This document shows, piece after piece, positions 1-10,568 of a stretch of DNA of 30,099 nt. The stretch is from Pelargonium nanum (taxonomy: Eukaryota; Streptophyta; Magnoliopsida; Geraniales; Geraniaceae): contig JAYMTF010000792.1 in assembly GCA_036897485.1 (NCBI GenBank), forward strand, positions 1 to 30,099, read 5' to 3'. A program made the position numbers and the translations under genes. The notes beneath the pieces were generated by a model. It ran no database searches. It was not told where the DNA came from and saw only the letters and a list, made by a program, of their open reading frames with translations. Each line of letters begins with the position of its first letter. The stretch's first letter is position 1.

Positions 1-17
1 ATATATATATATATATA
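1..17. repeat. (AT)n microsatellite at the left edge
   Basis: The window opens with an uninterrupted run of AT dinucleotides. It probably continues to the left, so its true length is unknown. It lies in what appears to be the first intron of the MYB gene. Confidence 0.85.
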
Positions 18-349
18 ACTCATAATTGAAGGTTAATCATTGTATAAAAATAAAAGCGGTGCAATTAAAATTAAACTCCTTAAATTTTAAGGTTTTCAAA
101 ATACTAACATGATAACTAGATTGTTTAAGTAGTCAGTAACTTTTACATTGATTGAGAACGACACATTTCAACACTTTTTCCTTTCTAAAAGACTACGACA
201 GAACATTAAGTCCTCGCACGCAAAAATATATATTTACTTTTCTCCTTATATTTGGCCCTGAAATTGATTGTTCAGTGTATTAGTCTTTGATTACATTTAA
301 TAAGAATAGTGTATTTGTGCTGTACATAATGCATTATTTGACTTTGAAG
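18..349 (+). other. 3' part of MYB intron 1
   Basis: This AT-rich stretch has no usable reading frame and no MYB R2 coding sequence. It ends in AG at 348-349, directly before the phase-1 codon that opens the conserved LLRCGKSC motif. That is the classic position of intron 1 in plant R2R3-MYB genes. The intron is therefore at least about 350 bases long, and exon 1 (all of the first half of R2) lies off the left edge. Confidence 0.7.
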
Positions 350-1038
350 GATTGCTTCGATGCGGTAAGAGCTGTAGACTAAGATGGATCAACTACCTTA
401 AACCGGGCGTCAAGAGAGGAAACATAACCTCGGATGAGGAAGATCTCATCATCCGGTTGCATTCCCTTCTCGGAAACCGATGGTCTCTTATCGCGGGAAG
501 GCTCCCAGGTCGAACCGATAACGAGATCAAAAACTACTGGAACACCTACGTACAAAAGAGACACCGTAAAACACCAACTCCAGAACAAGAACAAGAACAA
601 GAAAGCTTGTTAAAGAAGTCGAAAAACAAGGCTCCTTCTCCTCCTCCCGCGGCCCAAGTTACTAAACCTAAAGTATATCTCCCAAAAGCTGTAAGGGTGA
701 GAACCACAACATTAATGGCAGCACCAAAAAAAGACAGTTTTGACCTATTTAGTGACAGTAGTGACCTGTTTTGTGGGCTTGAAGGAGGAGGAGAATTGGG
801 ATTTTTTAGCAATGGACTTGACATAAACAATATGCTTGGAGATGGAGATATGAATTTATTATTGACTGATCATGTTGATGCAAGTGATGAACAAACTAGG
901 GTTTTGGGTGATTACGATTTAGGTTTTGAGTGTCAGTTTGGTTCTCTACGTCCTGAAGAAGATCAAAATATGTATGAGCAGTATCTACAGTTGTTGAATA
1001 GTGACAATCAAGACGGCGATCAAATTCAACTTTACTAG
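350..1038 (+). CDS. R2R3-MYB transcription factor, 3' part (TT2/MYB5-like)
   Basis: This is a DNA-binding transcription factor. The visible part begins at the end of R2 ([16 protein letters not shown]) and contains a complete R3 repeat ending in [18 protein letters not shown]. Inside R3 the pattern DLxxRxxxLxxxxxxLxxxR is perfect (from DLIIR to IAGR). In this family that signature marks MYBs that bind R/B-like bHLH partners, as in MBW complexes. The [11 protein letters not shown] stretch resembles TT2 and MYB5 regulators of proanthocyanidin and epidermal pathways. The weak motif PKAVRVRTT near the middle of the tail may be a divergent form of the subgroup-5 KAxRC motif. The tail is acidic and Gln/Asp-rich, ending in QIQLY, and may activate transcription. 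The second intron usually found inside R3 is missing: [11 protein letters not shown] is read straight through. The start is an exon boundary rather than an ATG, and stop TAG is at 1036-1038. The family is certain; the subgroup is an inference. Confidence 0.92.
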
Positions 1039-1251
1039 TTGGATTCGAGTCTTTTTTGTGCATGTGGGACTATAAAATATTAAATAAGTTTCACGTCAAG
1101 AATTGTCAAAATAAATAGTTGTTACTAGTCTTGAAAGTGGTTTCACGTGATACCTAACCAGCTTGATTGGATGTTTTTCGTTTTTATGCATGTATGATGT
1201 CGATGATATATAGTGAAATATGTTTACTTGGCTACTAATGTTTATATGTAA

Positions 1252-1512
1252 TAGTAAAATCGTTTTTATCGTGTTTAATTAAATTTGATTCAGACTGTGT
1301 TTATTATTTTAGGAGTCATGTGTTGAAATGAAAACGTGTGATTTAATATAAGAATGTATGATTTCATTTTCAAATTTGATGTGGTAGTAAAAGCATTTTT
1401 GTCGTGTTTAATTAAATTTGATTCATACCGTGCTTACTATTTTAAGAGTCATGTGTTAAAATGAAATGCGTGATTTAATATAAGAATGTATGATTTTATT
1501 TTCAAATTTGGA
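1252..1512. repeat. Two-copy tandem duplication, unit about 132 bp
   Basis: Two head-to-tail copies lie at about 1252-1380 and 1385-1512. Anchors repeat at a spacing of 132-133 bases: GTGTTTAATTAAATTTGATT at 1271 and 1404, and CAAATTTG at 1371 and 1503. The copies differ at scattered sites, so the duplication is not very recent. It lies about 210 bases past the MYB stop codon, beyond the likely 3' UTR. Confidence 0.85.
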
Positions 1513-1935
1513 GCGACCGACTCTATTATTATATTAGGTGTATGTTGTCTTTATTTTAATAATTCAAATTGTGTTACTTGGTTTTATTACTTAGTACCAA
1601 ATCTAGAATATTATTACATGAACTAGAATCTAAGCTCAAAATAACTACTCCTATATTTTATTAATAAACCTTTGCAATTTCCGGACCATTAGCATTTACA
1701 CAAGAGAGTAAAAAGTTAAGCTAAAAAAGTTTGATTTTGAGTTAAAATTAAAGCAAAACTAATGTCACAATACTATAAAGTATAAACACTAATTTTAATA
1801 ATTCAAAGTCATAGCTCACTTGTTCTTTTCCATGGAGTTCATAGTGTGTAAGTGGACAAGATCTCGTCTTTTTATTAATTTTGACGTCGACAATTTGTGT
1901 ATTTAGTGGTGGTAGTCAAATTTGCTTTTAACCAC

Positions 1936-2135
1936 TAAGGGTGGCACAGTTGGTTATTCCAGCTGTGTGAGTGGGATGAGGTTTCAGGATCGATCTCCAC
2001 TCAACACATCCTTGGTGGTGGTGGTGTAAGAGACCACTTTGGTGCAGTAAGGTGCCAAAAGCCCTAGGGTAGGGTTAAGAGGCTTTATCTCTTTCCTGAA
2101 CACTATTGATTCCTTGTTGAAAATTAGTACCCAAG
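1936..2135 (+). mobile_element. tRNA-derived SINE-like element
   Basis: The sequence TGGCACAGTTGG at 1942-1953 fits the RNA polymerase III A box. GGATCGATCTCC at 1987-1998 is close to a B box, and the 33-base gap between them is typical of tRNA-derived promoters. The stretch is less AT-rich than its flanks and is followed by a non-tRNA body ending near 2135. No open tRNA cloverleaf is expected. I did not find clear target-site duplications, so the boundaries are approximate. Confidence 0.55.
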
Positions 2136-3167
2136 CCTAATCATTCTTTATTCGTTTACTATTAATTAGCTAGTCCAATTATACAATTATGAAAAGAAAA
2201 AAAATCATTTTAGAGTGGAGTGAGACAAATTAATCATGTTTCAAAATGATGGATATGCAAATTTAGATTAACACTTTATTATTATTTAAAAGTGACATAT
2301 AATATGTCGTTAAAATAAATAGGGTAACAATATTTTAGTATTTTTTTTAAAGTATTTTTATAGTTGGGTTTCTGTTGCGCTCTATCTTCTACTGTTGAAA
2401 GTTTTGGCATGTCTTATCATGTTGAAAATTGTGTTACTTATGAGTTGATATGTATTGTTTGATACTGTTGGGAGACATTGTTATCGGCAAGGACACAAAG
2501 ATGACGATCGGTTATCGTTGAAACTTATGTTATTAAGGTCGTTGTTGGAGTTAGAATTCGAGAAGAAGAAATCAAGATTTTCGGGTTGGGTAGTTATTAT
2601 TCAACGCAATTCTTTGATATAATACATTTTGTGTCTGTGAACGGGATGATCAGTGTGATTACTAGATCCAATGTTTATATGTCAGGCGCGCAACTTTGAT
2701 TCTCGAATTGTAACAAGATGATATTTATTAAATAAAATAAAATATTTTATTAAAAAAACTAGGGTAACAAAAAGCAACATGGATATAAATGATAATATAT
2801 GTCTTACTTTTAATAACTTTTGATTATATCTAAGCAAAAAAAATTATTTGACCTATTAATACTCTTCTCTTTGAATTAAATTAAGCTTGATTACTCTAAA
2901 ACATTTCACTTTACAACTTTCATTTACTTTTGAAGTTCTAGAAGTTTAAACTTTAAAGGTCTTCACTATACATTAGAATAAAACATGTTTGTAAAAATAT
3001 TATATATAGATAAGTAAAAACAGTTTGGGACCACCCTTCAATAATTTTTATAATAGTATATTACCTTCCAAACATTTGTCTTCTTCTACTTTTTAAAATT
3101 TACCCTAAACTTTCTCCGACCACAATTGCAACATTATTGCAACAACTATTATTAATAGAGAAAAAAG

Positions 3168-3353
3168 ACTCTCAGCCATAATTTATTGGCTGAGGGTCTC
3201 AGCCAATAAATTATGGCCAATTAGGTGATGCCACGTCAACTATTTACATCCATACCCGTCCCAATGAATTTTTAGGCGCGGTGCGCCCCGCCCAGATCCG
3301 TTTTCTTTGTCTCTTGGCTAATACTCTCAGCCAATTAATATTGGCTGAGATTC
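3168..3353. mobile_element. Small inverted-repeat element, copy 1 (MITE-like)
   Basis: The element starts with CTCAGCC and ends with GGCTGAGATTCC. CTCAGCC/GGCTGAG palindromes also recur inside each end. The core contains GATGCCACGTCAACTATTT followed by CATCCATACCCGTCC. A second copy of the same core and ends lies at 25646-25768 in the same orientation, which shows that this is a dispersed family rather than unique DNA. The core includes an ACGT-centred motif (CCACGTCA) of the kind bound by plant bZIP factors. Family and target-site duplications are not determined. Confidence 0.7.
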
Positions 3354-4475
3354 CTGATACTCTTATTAATAAGTAGCGTACCAAGTTAAAAAAGATAGTT
3401 CCAAGAACCACTAAATTGTACTAAATTTGTAGTTTTGTCACTCAATTGTTAGTCAAAAAGTTCAACTAATTTAAGGCACTTATTGGTATAAAATTCCCCG
3501 AAAGACCGAAACTATATACTAAAAAAATTAGAGGGACAGATGTTTTCAATTTAAAAATATAGAAAGAATATTTATATGCTTGATATTGATACTATAAACT
3601 TTATTAAAATTTGGTAAATTCACGTTCTCAACTGCCACACTACCAATAGTGATGTTCTTGACTTGTCAGCTTGTGCGTTTTGTTTCATCGACGACACTGA
3701 GATCCAATTTGGTGGCATTTGTTGTCGGAATTTATAGGTGTAGTACAAGGAATTCCTTAATTTAATTCAAAAAAATGTGAAATGAATCCATATGACATTT
3801 TTTGTGTGCAATGGGTCATAAACAAAAACAAACAAGATTTCTTTCCTTTTTCTGGGTTCAGATTTAATTTCAAAATTATGAAAAAAGAAGAATAATGTCG
3901 TCATCGGAAATTAAACATTCAATAGGTATAATATGATAAGATAGTAATATTCCTTATTGATGATTTCAACAAGTCGTTTGATCGAAGAAAAGAAGCGATC
4001 GTGGAGTCTGAGCTTCATAACGATCATTGGAAAAAATCGAATCTCTACCAAAATTCAAGCGATTCCTTAACACTCGAAATTTATATTCTTTTGTGATGGA
4101 TGCATGGATTAGATGAGAACTTCATAGTACGTAAAAGGGAGAATGTTGCAATTAGATCATAAACAAGAGCACTCTTGTCCTCATGTAATTTTATTTTACG
4201 TTACCGCTTAAATATGCTTGTATTCTAATTGATTTTATCTCTATATAAGACTTTCAACATCATAACTTGTGGGTTGATATTAGTGGATCGAACTGCAAAG
4301 CATCTATTGTAGACATCATCCATGTCTTGTTTGATATCCATCTAAACGACGAGATTTTGTATGTAAATAGAAAAATAGTTACTTATACCCATCTTTTGGC
4401 CTCAATAAAGGAGGCAACAAAAAAAAAATTATGGAAGTAACTATGTTTACCTACCTATGATTAATGAAGTATTTA

Positions 4476-4498
4476 TATAATAATAATAATAATAATAA
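4476..4498. repeat. (TAA)n microsatellite
   Basis: A run of about seven TAA/ATA trinucleotide units in the spacer upstream of the PPOX2-like gene. Likely length-polymorphic. Confidence 0.8.
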
Positions 4499-4887
4499 AC
4501 TTAGCTCCAAAAATAGAAACCCTGGTAGCTCTTTTTTGTTTTATACTCATTTTGTTTTCTGAAGAATTAACACGTAAATAGTAAATCAATCGTGATTAGT
4601 TTTGTTCATTCATTGATTTCATCATCACTAATGTCTTTTCCTATTCGATTTATTTGCATAAGTTTAGTTAACGTATTCGCATTCTCTATATGCTATTTTG
4701 TGGGAGCATGTTTACTACTGTTAGATTTTTTTTGAAAGCATGTCATATTTTTCTTACAGAAATAAATAATCCCTTAGAAAAAAAATTTGCCAATATTTGT
4801 TTCCCCTGGTTTTTTCTTGCAAACATCAAATAAAATATTTGAACGCCATTACCGAAACAAGCAGACAAACGGAACTGATAAAACCCA

Positions 4888-7800
4888 ATGGGTTCTGCAA
4901 CGGCGCCATGGAAGCAGCTTCTTCTCGCTGCAATTGATTCCAATTCCCGCCTCAAGCATGCCTCCTTCTTTCAGCTCGTCCGTTTCCTTCGCTACTTACC
5001 CTCGCACTCTTGTTTTTGTTATCAATTTCTAGATTGCTAATGTCTGAGTTTCAGGCCACCATTGGATCCAACGGTAGACCTTACAATCGCACAGTTGTTT
5101 TCAGAGGGTTTCAAGAAAACAGTGATAAGATTCACATCAACACTGATTGTCGAAGCCGCAAGGTTCTCTCCTATTTACCGAATATTACTTTTTCATCTAT
5201 CAATTCGTCAAATTTGTTTTGTTAATCGTTTCGTTATGATCTGAATTAGTTTTTTTTTTTTTGTCTTTGCCATTATGTTTTAGGTATTCATAGATCATAT
5301 TTGGGGTTTTGTGAATTGGGTATATTATACCTTAGTTGCGTTTTTGGTGGTGGTGAGAACATTACTTTGACCCGTGACTTGAATTTTGCAGATTGAGGAT
5401 ATCAATCATTGCCCATTTGCTGAGGTAATTAACCCTTGAGGTATACATATGATTCCAAGTTTTATTGAACAAAAGTTTCAGCTTTAGTTGTTCACATTTA
5501 CACTAGTATGTTGCATTCTTCTAGTGCTTTCTTTTTTCTTTCCTTATCTATTGCATGATGTTAATAGAATACAAGTCGCACAAGTAATATAGATTGAAAG
5601 TAGAGTATCGTCTCCACAGGGATAGGTTATCCAGCTAGTGACTCGAATAATCTCCTAAATTGTAATGTTTAAGCAATCACAATTGAGTGACTTGAGAAGT
5701 AAACTAAACAACCGAATTGAAGATTTTACCGACTTATAAACTAAAACCTACGTATCATGGGTTTCAGTTGTGCTACTGCGGTTATGAATGATTGATTTGG
5801 TCTTGTGCTAGTGTGATTCACCTCGCAGTTCTTCCCTTACCTAGTTCGATTCACCTCTCGGTAACTCTCACTCTTAGGATTTGAGATAAAAGAGGTTTAT
5901 GTTTGAAATTGGATTATTAGTGATTAATCACATGTGCACTCTCCCAAGTTATGCATGCGATGTTTCTCCTATTTCATTCAAGTCACTCCCATGAACACAA
6001 ATTAAATATAAGTAATAATAGATCAGATTCAATCCAATAGTTTCATGCAAATAAGATAAAATATATTTATTCTAACATACAAACGTGCTAATTAGTCTAG
6101 TCCAGGATTGAGATTCACTTCCCAGTTCTTCTTATCAAAACTCTAATTCAAGTTTGAAGCCACGAATCCCAAACCAACAGTACGATCTAATTAAATAATA
6201 AACCTAGTCTAAGATTCAACCAAACATGCGCGTTAATTCATAGCTTTGCACAAACAACTAATCCTCAATCTCTAGATAGAGAAAATAGTTGTATAATTCA
6301 ACGAGAACTTAGATGAAATAGATGAATAACAATTCATTGAATCATATAAGAGTAGTCTGAGTTCTGTGAATGAAATCGATCGGAGTTGTCATTATCTCCT
6401 CTATAATCTTCTCCAACGTGTTTTCTAAACTATGATACTAATGAGAAATTGATCAAAACTTAAATCCATACAATCCACACCCAGAATAAAATTTAGTTAC
6501 TCATGCCAAAGGTATAACACAAATAACCTAAACCCATAATTGAAATACACATATTGTCCTTCAAAACCCAAATATCCAGAATCATAAATCAATAGAGAGA
6601 AGAAAAAACCTAAAAGAGGTTCAATTGACATCTCATGCCAATTGAGTTAAAACCTCTTCTTCAATCTTCGTCTTTGTCTCCAAAAACCTCTGAAAACTCC
6701 ACCCAAAGTCGTCCTTGTTGTATCCCAAACCAAACTTGTATATCTCCAAAATCCGATGTTCAGCTGTCTCCCTTTTATGCTCCAAACGTAGCTGAAATCA
6801 TGACCTAATGGGATAGCTCTTATATTACCTTTCATACCTTTGTTTCGAATTGATTTTTACTTTGCATATTACATGAAAAGCTATGCCTTGCCATTCGTTG
6901 GCTATCCTAATTTTGAGGTTACAGAATAAGAATACTAATCATTACATTCATCCGTTATGAAGACCCCTTTGCTTTTAATAGGGATTCCCGTTATCTGTGT
7001 TTAATAATAATCAAGAATTCTTAATATTGCTTTATAGACAAAAATAGAAGGATATAATTACAGGAGCACTCTCGCTTGGATGCTATTGATTTGTTTAGAA
7101 CTCGATAGCTAAAAAGATACTGGTTGGATTAAATTACCTGACATGAGGCTAATGATTCACCCTTTTGTGAAAAAAGGTAACCTTCTCATTTAGAGTCCTA
7201 TACTACGTAAAATTCTTTGACCATTATGCTGAAAAGAATTATCTTAATGTATTGAAAAACCACTATTTCCTACTGCTACTCTCTTTTTATATTGAGAATT
7301 CTGCTGGTCCCTGAGGAATGAGCTTCACTTCATATAAATAACTTTTTAAGCTAGACAGTTGAGCATAGCTCTCTTATATCATATAAGCTTGATCTGATAT
7401 TGTTTAGGAAGTGGATTGGTTGTTGTTGCACATTTGATCAACCATTGACCTTTGCATTCTTCTATTGCTTTCTTCTGTGTTTTCTTGATGTTTTAGATAT
7501 GTTGGTATTTTACGGACTCTTGGGAGCAATTCCGGATCAATGGAAGAGTTGATGTGGTTGATGGTTCAAATCCTGATCCCTTGAAGCTTCAGGTATCATT
7601 ACCTCATTTGTTACATAGGAAACTCGTAGATATTGCAAACAATTTTTCCTGTTTATTTAATAACTAAAACGTGAGATGTTCTGTTGAATCTTCTTGAATG
7701 ATTACTGCTTTGGGCTTAGTATTGTTCTTTCGTTATTGTATTTCTTACCATCTTTCTAAGATTCTCCTAAGAATTGATATGAGATGCCAATCTAATAAAT

Positions 7801-10198
7801 GATTTTGGGATGACTAACAGGCATGGGTTTGACTCATCATTTTTGTTGGTGAAAACTTGTTTAGCTTAGTTATCAGGAGTTGTATGATACTGTATTCAAA
7901 TCGATACAGTACAACAAAAGTTATATTTTGCTGTAATGTTCGGCACAAGATAATGTACTCAATCTCCAAAACTTAATAAATATATTAAGTAAGTTGATCA
8001 GATCAAATATTGGTATAGAAGTATTTGCTTGATGTTACTCATTTCTATAATATTTTTCATGGCAATACTACATGATTGTTATACAAATCGAATGTCTTGG
8101 CTATGGAAACTGTATGATTCTTGTAACATACATATAGCACCAGAAGAAAAGGTTGATTTTTTTCCATTAACAAGTTTAAGTTTAACATTGAATGCAAACA
8201 TTTAGAATGAGGATGTCGAATTTACTGGTGTTAACCCTTAGAAGAACTAGACAGAATGATTAGCTCCTGTGAAGTATTACATGACCCAGTAAGTGTATAT
8301 AGATGGTCTGACTGATATAATGCAACTTAAAATGATAGTCATTAATGAGAAGGATTATCTTACTCTTGGTGCATTCAAAAGGATCAAGGCATGAAGGTTC
8401 CTTTCTCTACTATGTCCTATCTCTTTATTTTCTATGTTATCAACTGATGCCTTTACTCTAAAAAGTAGGTATTGAGCAAGGGTAGAATTAATAGGAGGTT
8501 TTAGGTCTTGCATGCAAAATTACAGTGAAAAGGAAACCTCTTGAATTAGGTGTATCAAACCGAAAGGATAGCTCATTAGTTGAAATGATGATATAGGAGA
8601 TGTGTTGCAGCCATATTTGACTATGATATAAGGAATATTGAAGATCCTGCATAGAGGTATGTTAAAATATTTTATTAAGTAAACTCACACACCCATATTA
8701 CAATAAACACCTCACTCACAAATGATAAATATGTACAGACCTCTGCCGTTCTGATCAGACTGATAGAACCAAATATAGATAAAATGAATATTCAGCATCT
8801 TAGGATTTCATTGCCAATACCCAGAAAGATAACAGTAAAAATACCTTGGCAATAGATTCAGAATCTCTGCCAGTAGATTATAATACGACCAATACAGCCA
8901 CAACCTCGGAGAAGAAAATTTGACTATCAAGAATGCCATTGTATACCTGTTACCTATTGTAGCTCGAAATTCATCTTCTTGTAGACTCTTGATAACATGT
9001 TTTCGCCAATGGAAAAGTTACCTTGTTCTGATATTTTAAGAAAGAGAACATACTTTGGATGTCTACACTGTTAGTGTCAATGAAGTTTTGTTGGAGGAAG
9101 GGGTACACATTCTTAGAGAGCTTAAATGCAGTTCATAACATTTCAATTATCCATGGAACATTCATCTTCTGTACCTGCAGAATATGTACTTGAAGTAAAG
9201 GTCAGAACATTTTGCACTTAAGCAAGAGGGTATATTGACATTGAGCTCCTTAAATGAAAGTTCTAGAAAGAGAATTCTTCAGAATACCTGTGCTATTGTA
9301 TAGTTGGGATCGTGTTTTCATGTGCTAATCATGGTTATCTAATCTTTTGTGGATGTTGGTTATCCTACTCTTTTACCAAACCTTACCTTTGGTTCCCATA
9401 TTTAACTGAATATGGTGAATCTAAATCTGGAAGTGTCTGGCTTGTCTAACCAAATTTGGCTTTCAGGTTTACTGCTAATACCTGTAACTACTGTTGCACT
9501 GCTAAAATAGTGACTGATGTTCTGAATAGGCTTAGTCGCAATTTGATCATATCTACCTGCCAATTTTTAAGCTGCATGTTTGTACTTTCTTGAAATTGTC
9601 AAATCCAAAGGCTCTCTTGGTTGATAAAAGATGTGGGGAGCTACAATAAAGATGGAAGAGAATTTTCTAGAAATGCTAAAAACCATGCATGTAGATGATA
9701 TGTTGTATGCAAAAGGTGTATTTTTTTCATTAATGTCAAAGCTTATTACAATTTTTGTTATAGCTTTGTTTTTGGGTTGTGATCTAGCATTGCCTTCTAA
9801 TACTTGATATTGCCCTCATTTTGTTAATCCTAAACTGCAGCAAAGGGAGAAAGTTTGGTTTGCTAGTTCTCCAAAATCAAGACTTCAGTATTTGGGGCCT
9901 GATCCAGGTCTTCCCTGTCTAAGTGATGAACCATCTCAGGAGCCGTCTCTAGACCCTTCTGCAGGCCCAGTTCCAGCATTTTGTTTGCTGATTCTAGATC
10001 CAGATCAGGTTCAGTTGCTTCTCTAGTCCTTATTTGTTTATGACTTCTAATTTTAGATTTATAATTCTTTTTTCATGGAACTCACTTTATATGCAGGTTG
10101 ATTACTTGAATTTGAAGAGTAACCAGAGGCTAACATATACATCCAAAATAAGTGTCAGTGGAGGTAAGAGTTGGAACTTGGAGAAGATCAATCCTTAA
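4888..10198 (+). CDS. PPOX2: PNPOx-family FMN flavoprotein (pyridox(am)ine 5'-phosphate oxidase 2-like)
   Basis: The gene has six exons: 4888-4977, 5055-5162, 5392-5424, 7497-7592, 9841-10008 and 10097-10198. All introns are GT-AG and phase 0, and together they encode 198 residues, the size I recall for the Arabidopsis PPOX2 homologue. The family oxidises pyridoxine or pyridoxamine 5'-phosphate to pyridoxal phosphate using FMN. Visible signatures are NRTVVFRGF (41-49), TDCRSRK (60-66), the core WYFTDSWEQFRINGRV (80-95), and the C-terminal strand ending SWNLEKINP (190-198), matching the family's terminal W...P tail. The ATG opens MGSATAPWKQLL, with no obvious organelle signal, so it is probably cytosolic. 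It lacks the N-terminal epimerase domain of the main plant enzyme PDX3, and whether this second type is a true vitamin B6 oxidase is not settled by sequence. Introns 3 and 4 (2,072 and 2,248 bases) are very long for so small a gene. An alternative last intron is possible. Confidence 0.9.
5570..6850 (-). mobile_element. Retroelement-like insertion in PPOX2 intron 3
   Basis: Read on the minus strand, this stretch ends with TATCCCTGTGGAGACGATAC followed by a TTACTTGTGCGACTTGTA segment. I associate this phrase with the non-coding 3' portion of dispersed plant retroelements. The insert accounts for most of the 2-kb intron. No gag or pol frame remains; the only open stretch (6647-6835, minus) is 62 codons with no recognisable domain. 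The left end near 5570 is fairly clear, but the right end is a guess. The identification rests on memory of a common plant repeat, not on a search. Confidence 0.4.
7593..9840 (+). other. PPOX2 intron 4, 2.2 kb, no recognisable gene
   Basis: This is a long AT-rich intron between the exon ending KLQ and the exon starting QREKVWF. I see no coding exon, no domain and no clear terminal inverted repeats. Old, degraded insertions may be present but cannot be delimited by eye. Confidence 0.6.
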
Positions 10199-10302
10199 CC
10201 TTCCTCATGTCATCTTTAGATTCTAAAACGTAAACTTAGTTGTTATTTTTGAAACCCTTAATGTATTTGCCTACCAGTGAGTGACTGTGTGTGAAATTGC
10301 AG
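10164..10302 (+). other. Possible alternative last intron of the PPOX2-like gene
   Basis: Within the last exon, GGAG|GTAAGAG at 10163/10164 is a near-consensus donor, and TTGCAG|GA at 10302/10303 is a good acceptor. Splicing joins codon GGA in frame and replaces the tail KSWNLEKINP by KKPYMILIKYHK, with stop TAA at 10341-10343. The unspliced form keeps the conserved family C-terminus and is taken as the main product. The spliced form would lose the conserved tryptophan and proline. Confidence 0.45.
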
Positions 10303-10478
10303 GAAAGAAACCGTATATGATCTTGATCAAATATCACAAATAAATCTAGAATCAGCATTCATAAGTGTAGGTAACATATATATGACTAAAACAGTTTAGT
10401 TACTTACCGCTATGAGATGAAGTCGGTTGTGTAGTCACAACGGCGGTAGAATGCATGCAAGCAAGCCTCTCATGCAAA

Positions 10479-10568
10479 GCATCTTGCCACAATGAGTATC
10501 CATCGAGTGTTTGTAGAGAAACTTGTATTTCCAACTGATACTGTGGAATACTCATTTGAGCAAGATGC
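10479..10568. repeat. Imperfect inverted repeat, arms about 24 bases
   Basis: The left arm 10479-10502 (GCATCTTGCC..ATGAGTATCC) is matched by the reverse complement of 10544-10568 (GCATCTTGCT..ATGAGTATTCC). A weaker pairing extends outwards to about 10464 and 10585. The loop is about 40 bases. The size and near-complementarity fit a pre-miRNA-like hairpin or a small foldback element. I do not recognise a known miRNA in either arm. Confidence 0.6.

Larger units (their letters stand above)
1039..4887. other. AT-rich intergenic spacer between MYB and PPOX2-like genes
   Basis: I find no convincing protein-coding gene here; the frames are short and closed in both directions. The recognisable contents are a two-copy tandem repeat, a SINE-like element, a small inverted-repeat element and a TAA microsatellite, each listed separately. 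The first few hundred bases should hold the MYB 3' UTR and polyadenylation signals. The last few hundred should hold the promoter of the following gene, but I could not identify a clear TATA box there. The stretch 2440-2720 is somewhat less AT-rich than its surroundings and may be an old insertion, though I recognise nothing specific. Confidence 0.6.

Noticed and set aside
379-830. Minus-strand open frames opposite the MYB exon
   Set aside because: They mirror the MYB coding frame, have no domains, and the plus-strand MYB motifs are unambiguous.
1942-1998. A functional tRNA gene
   Set aside because: A- and B-box-like sequences are present, but no cloverleaf with an acceptor stem and anticodon arm can be drawn; a SINE is the better explanation.
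6647-6835. 62-codon minus-strand frame in PPOX2 intron 3
   Set aside because: No known domain, surrounded by repeat-like non-coding sequence, inside an intron of a well-supported gene.
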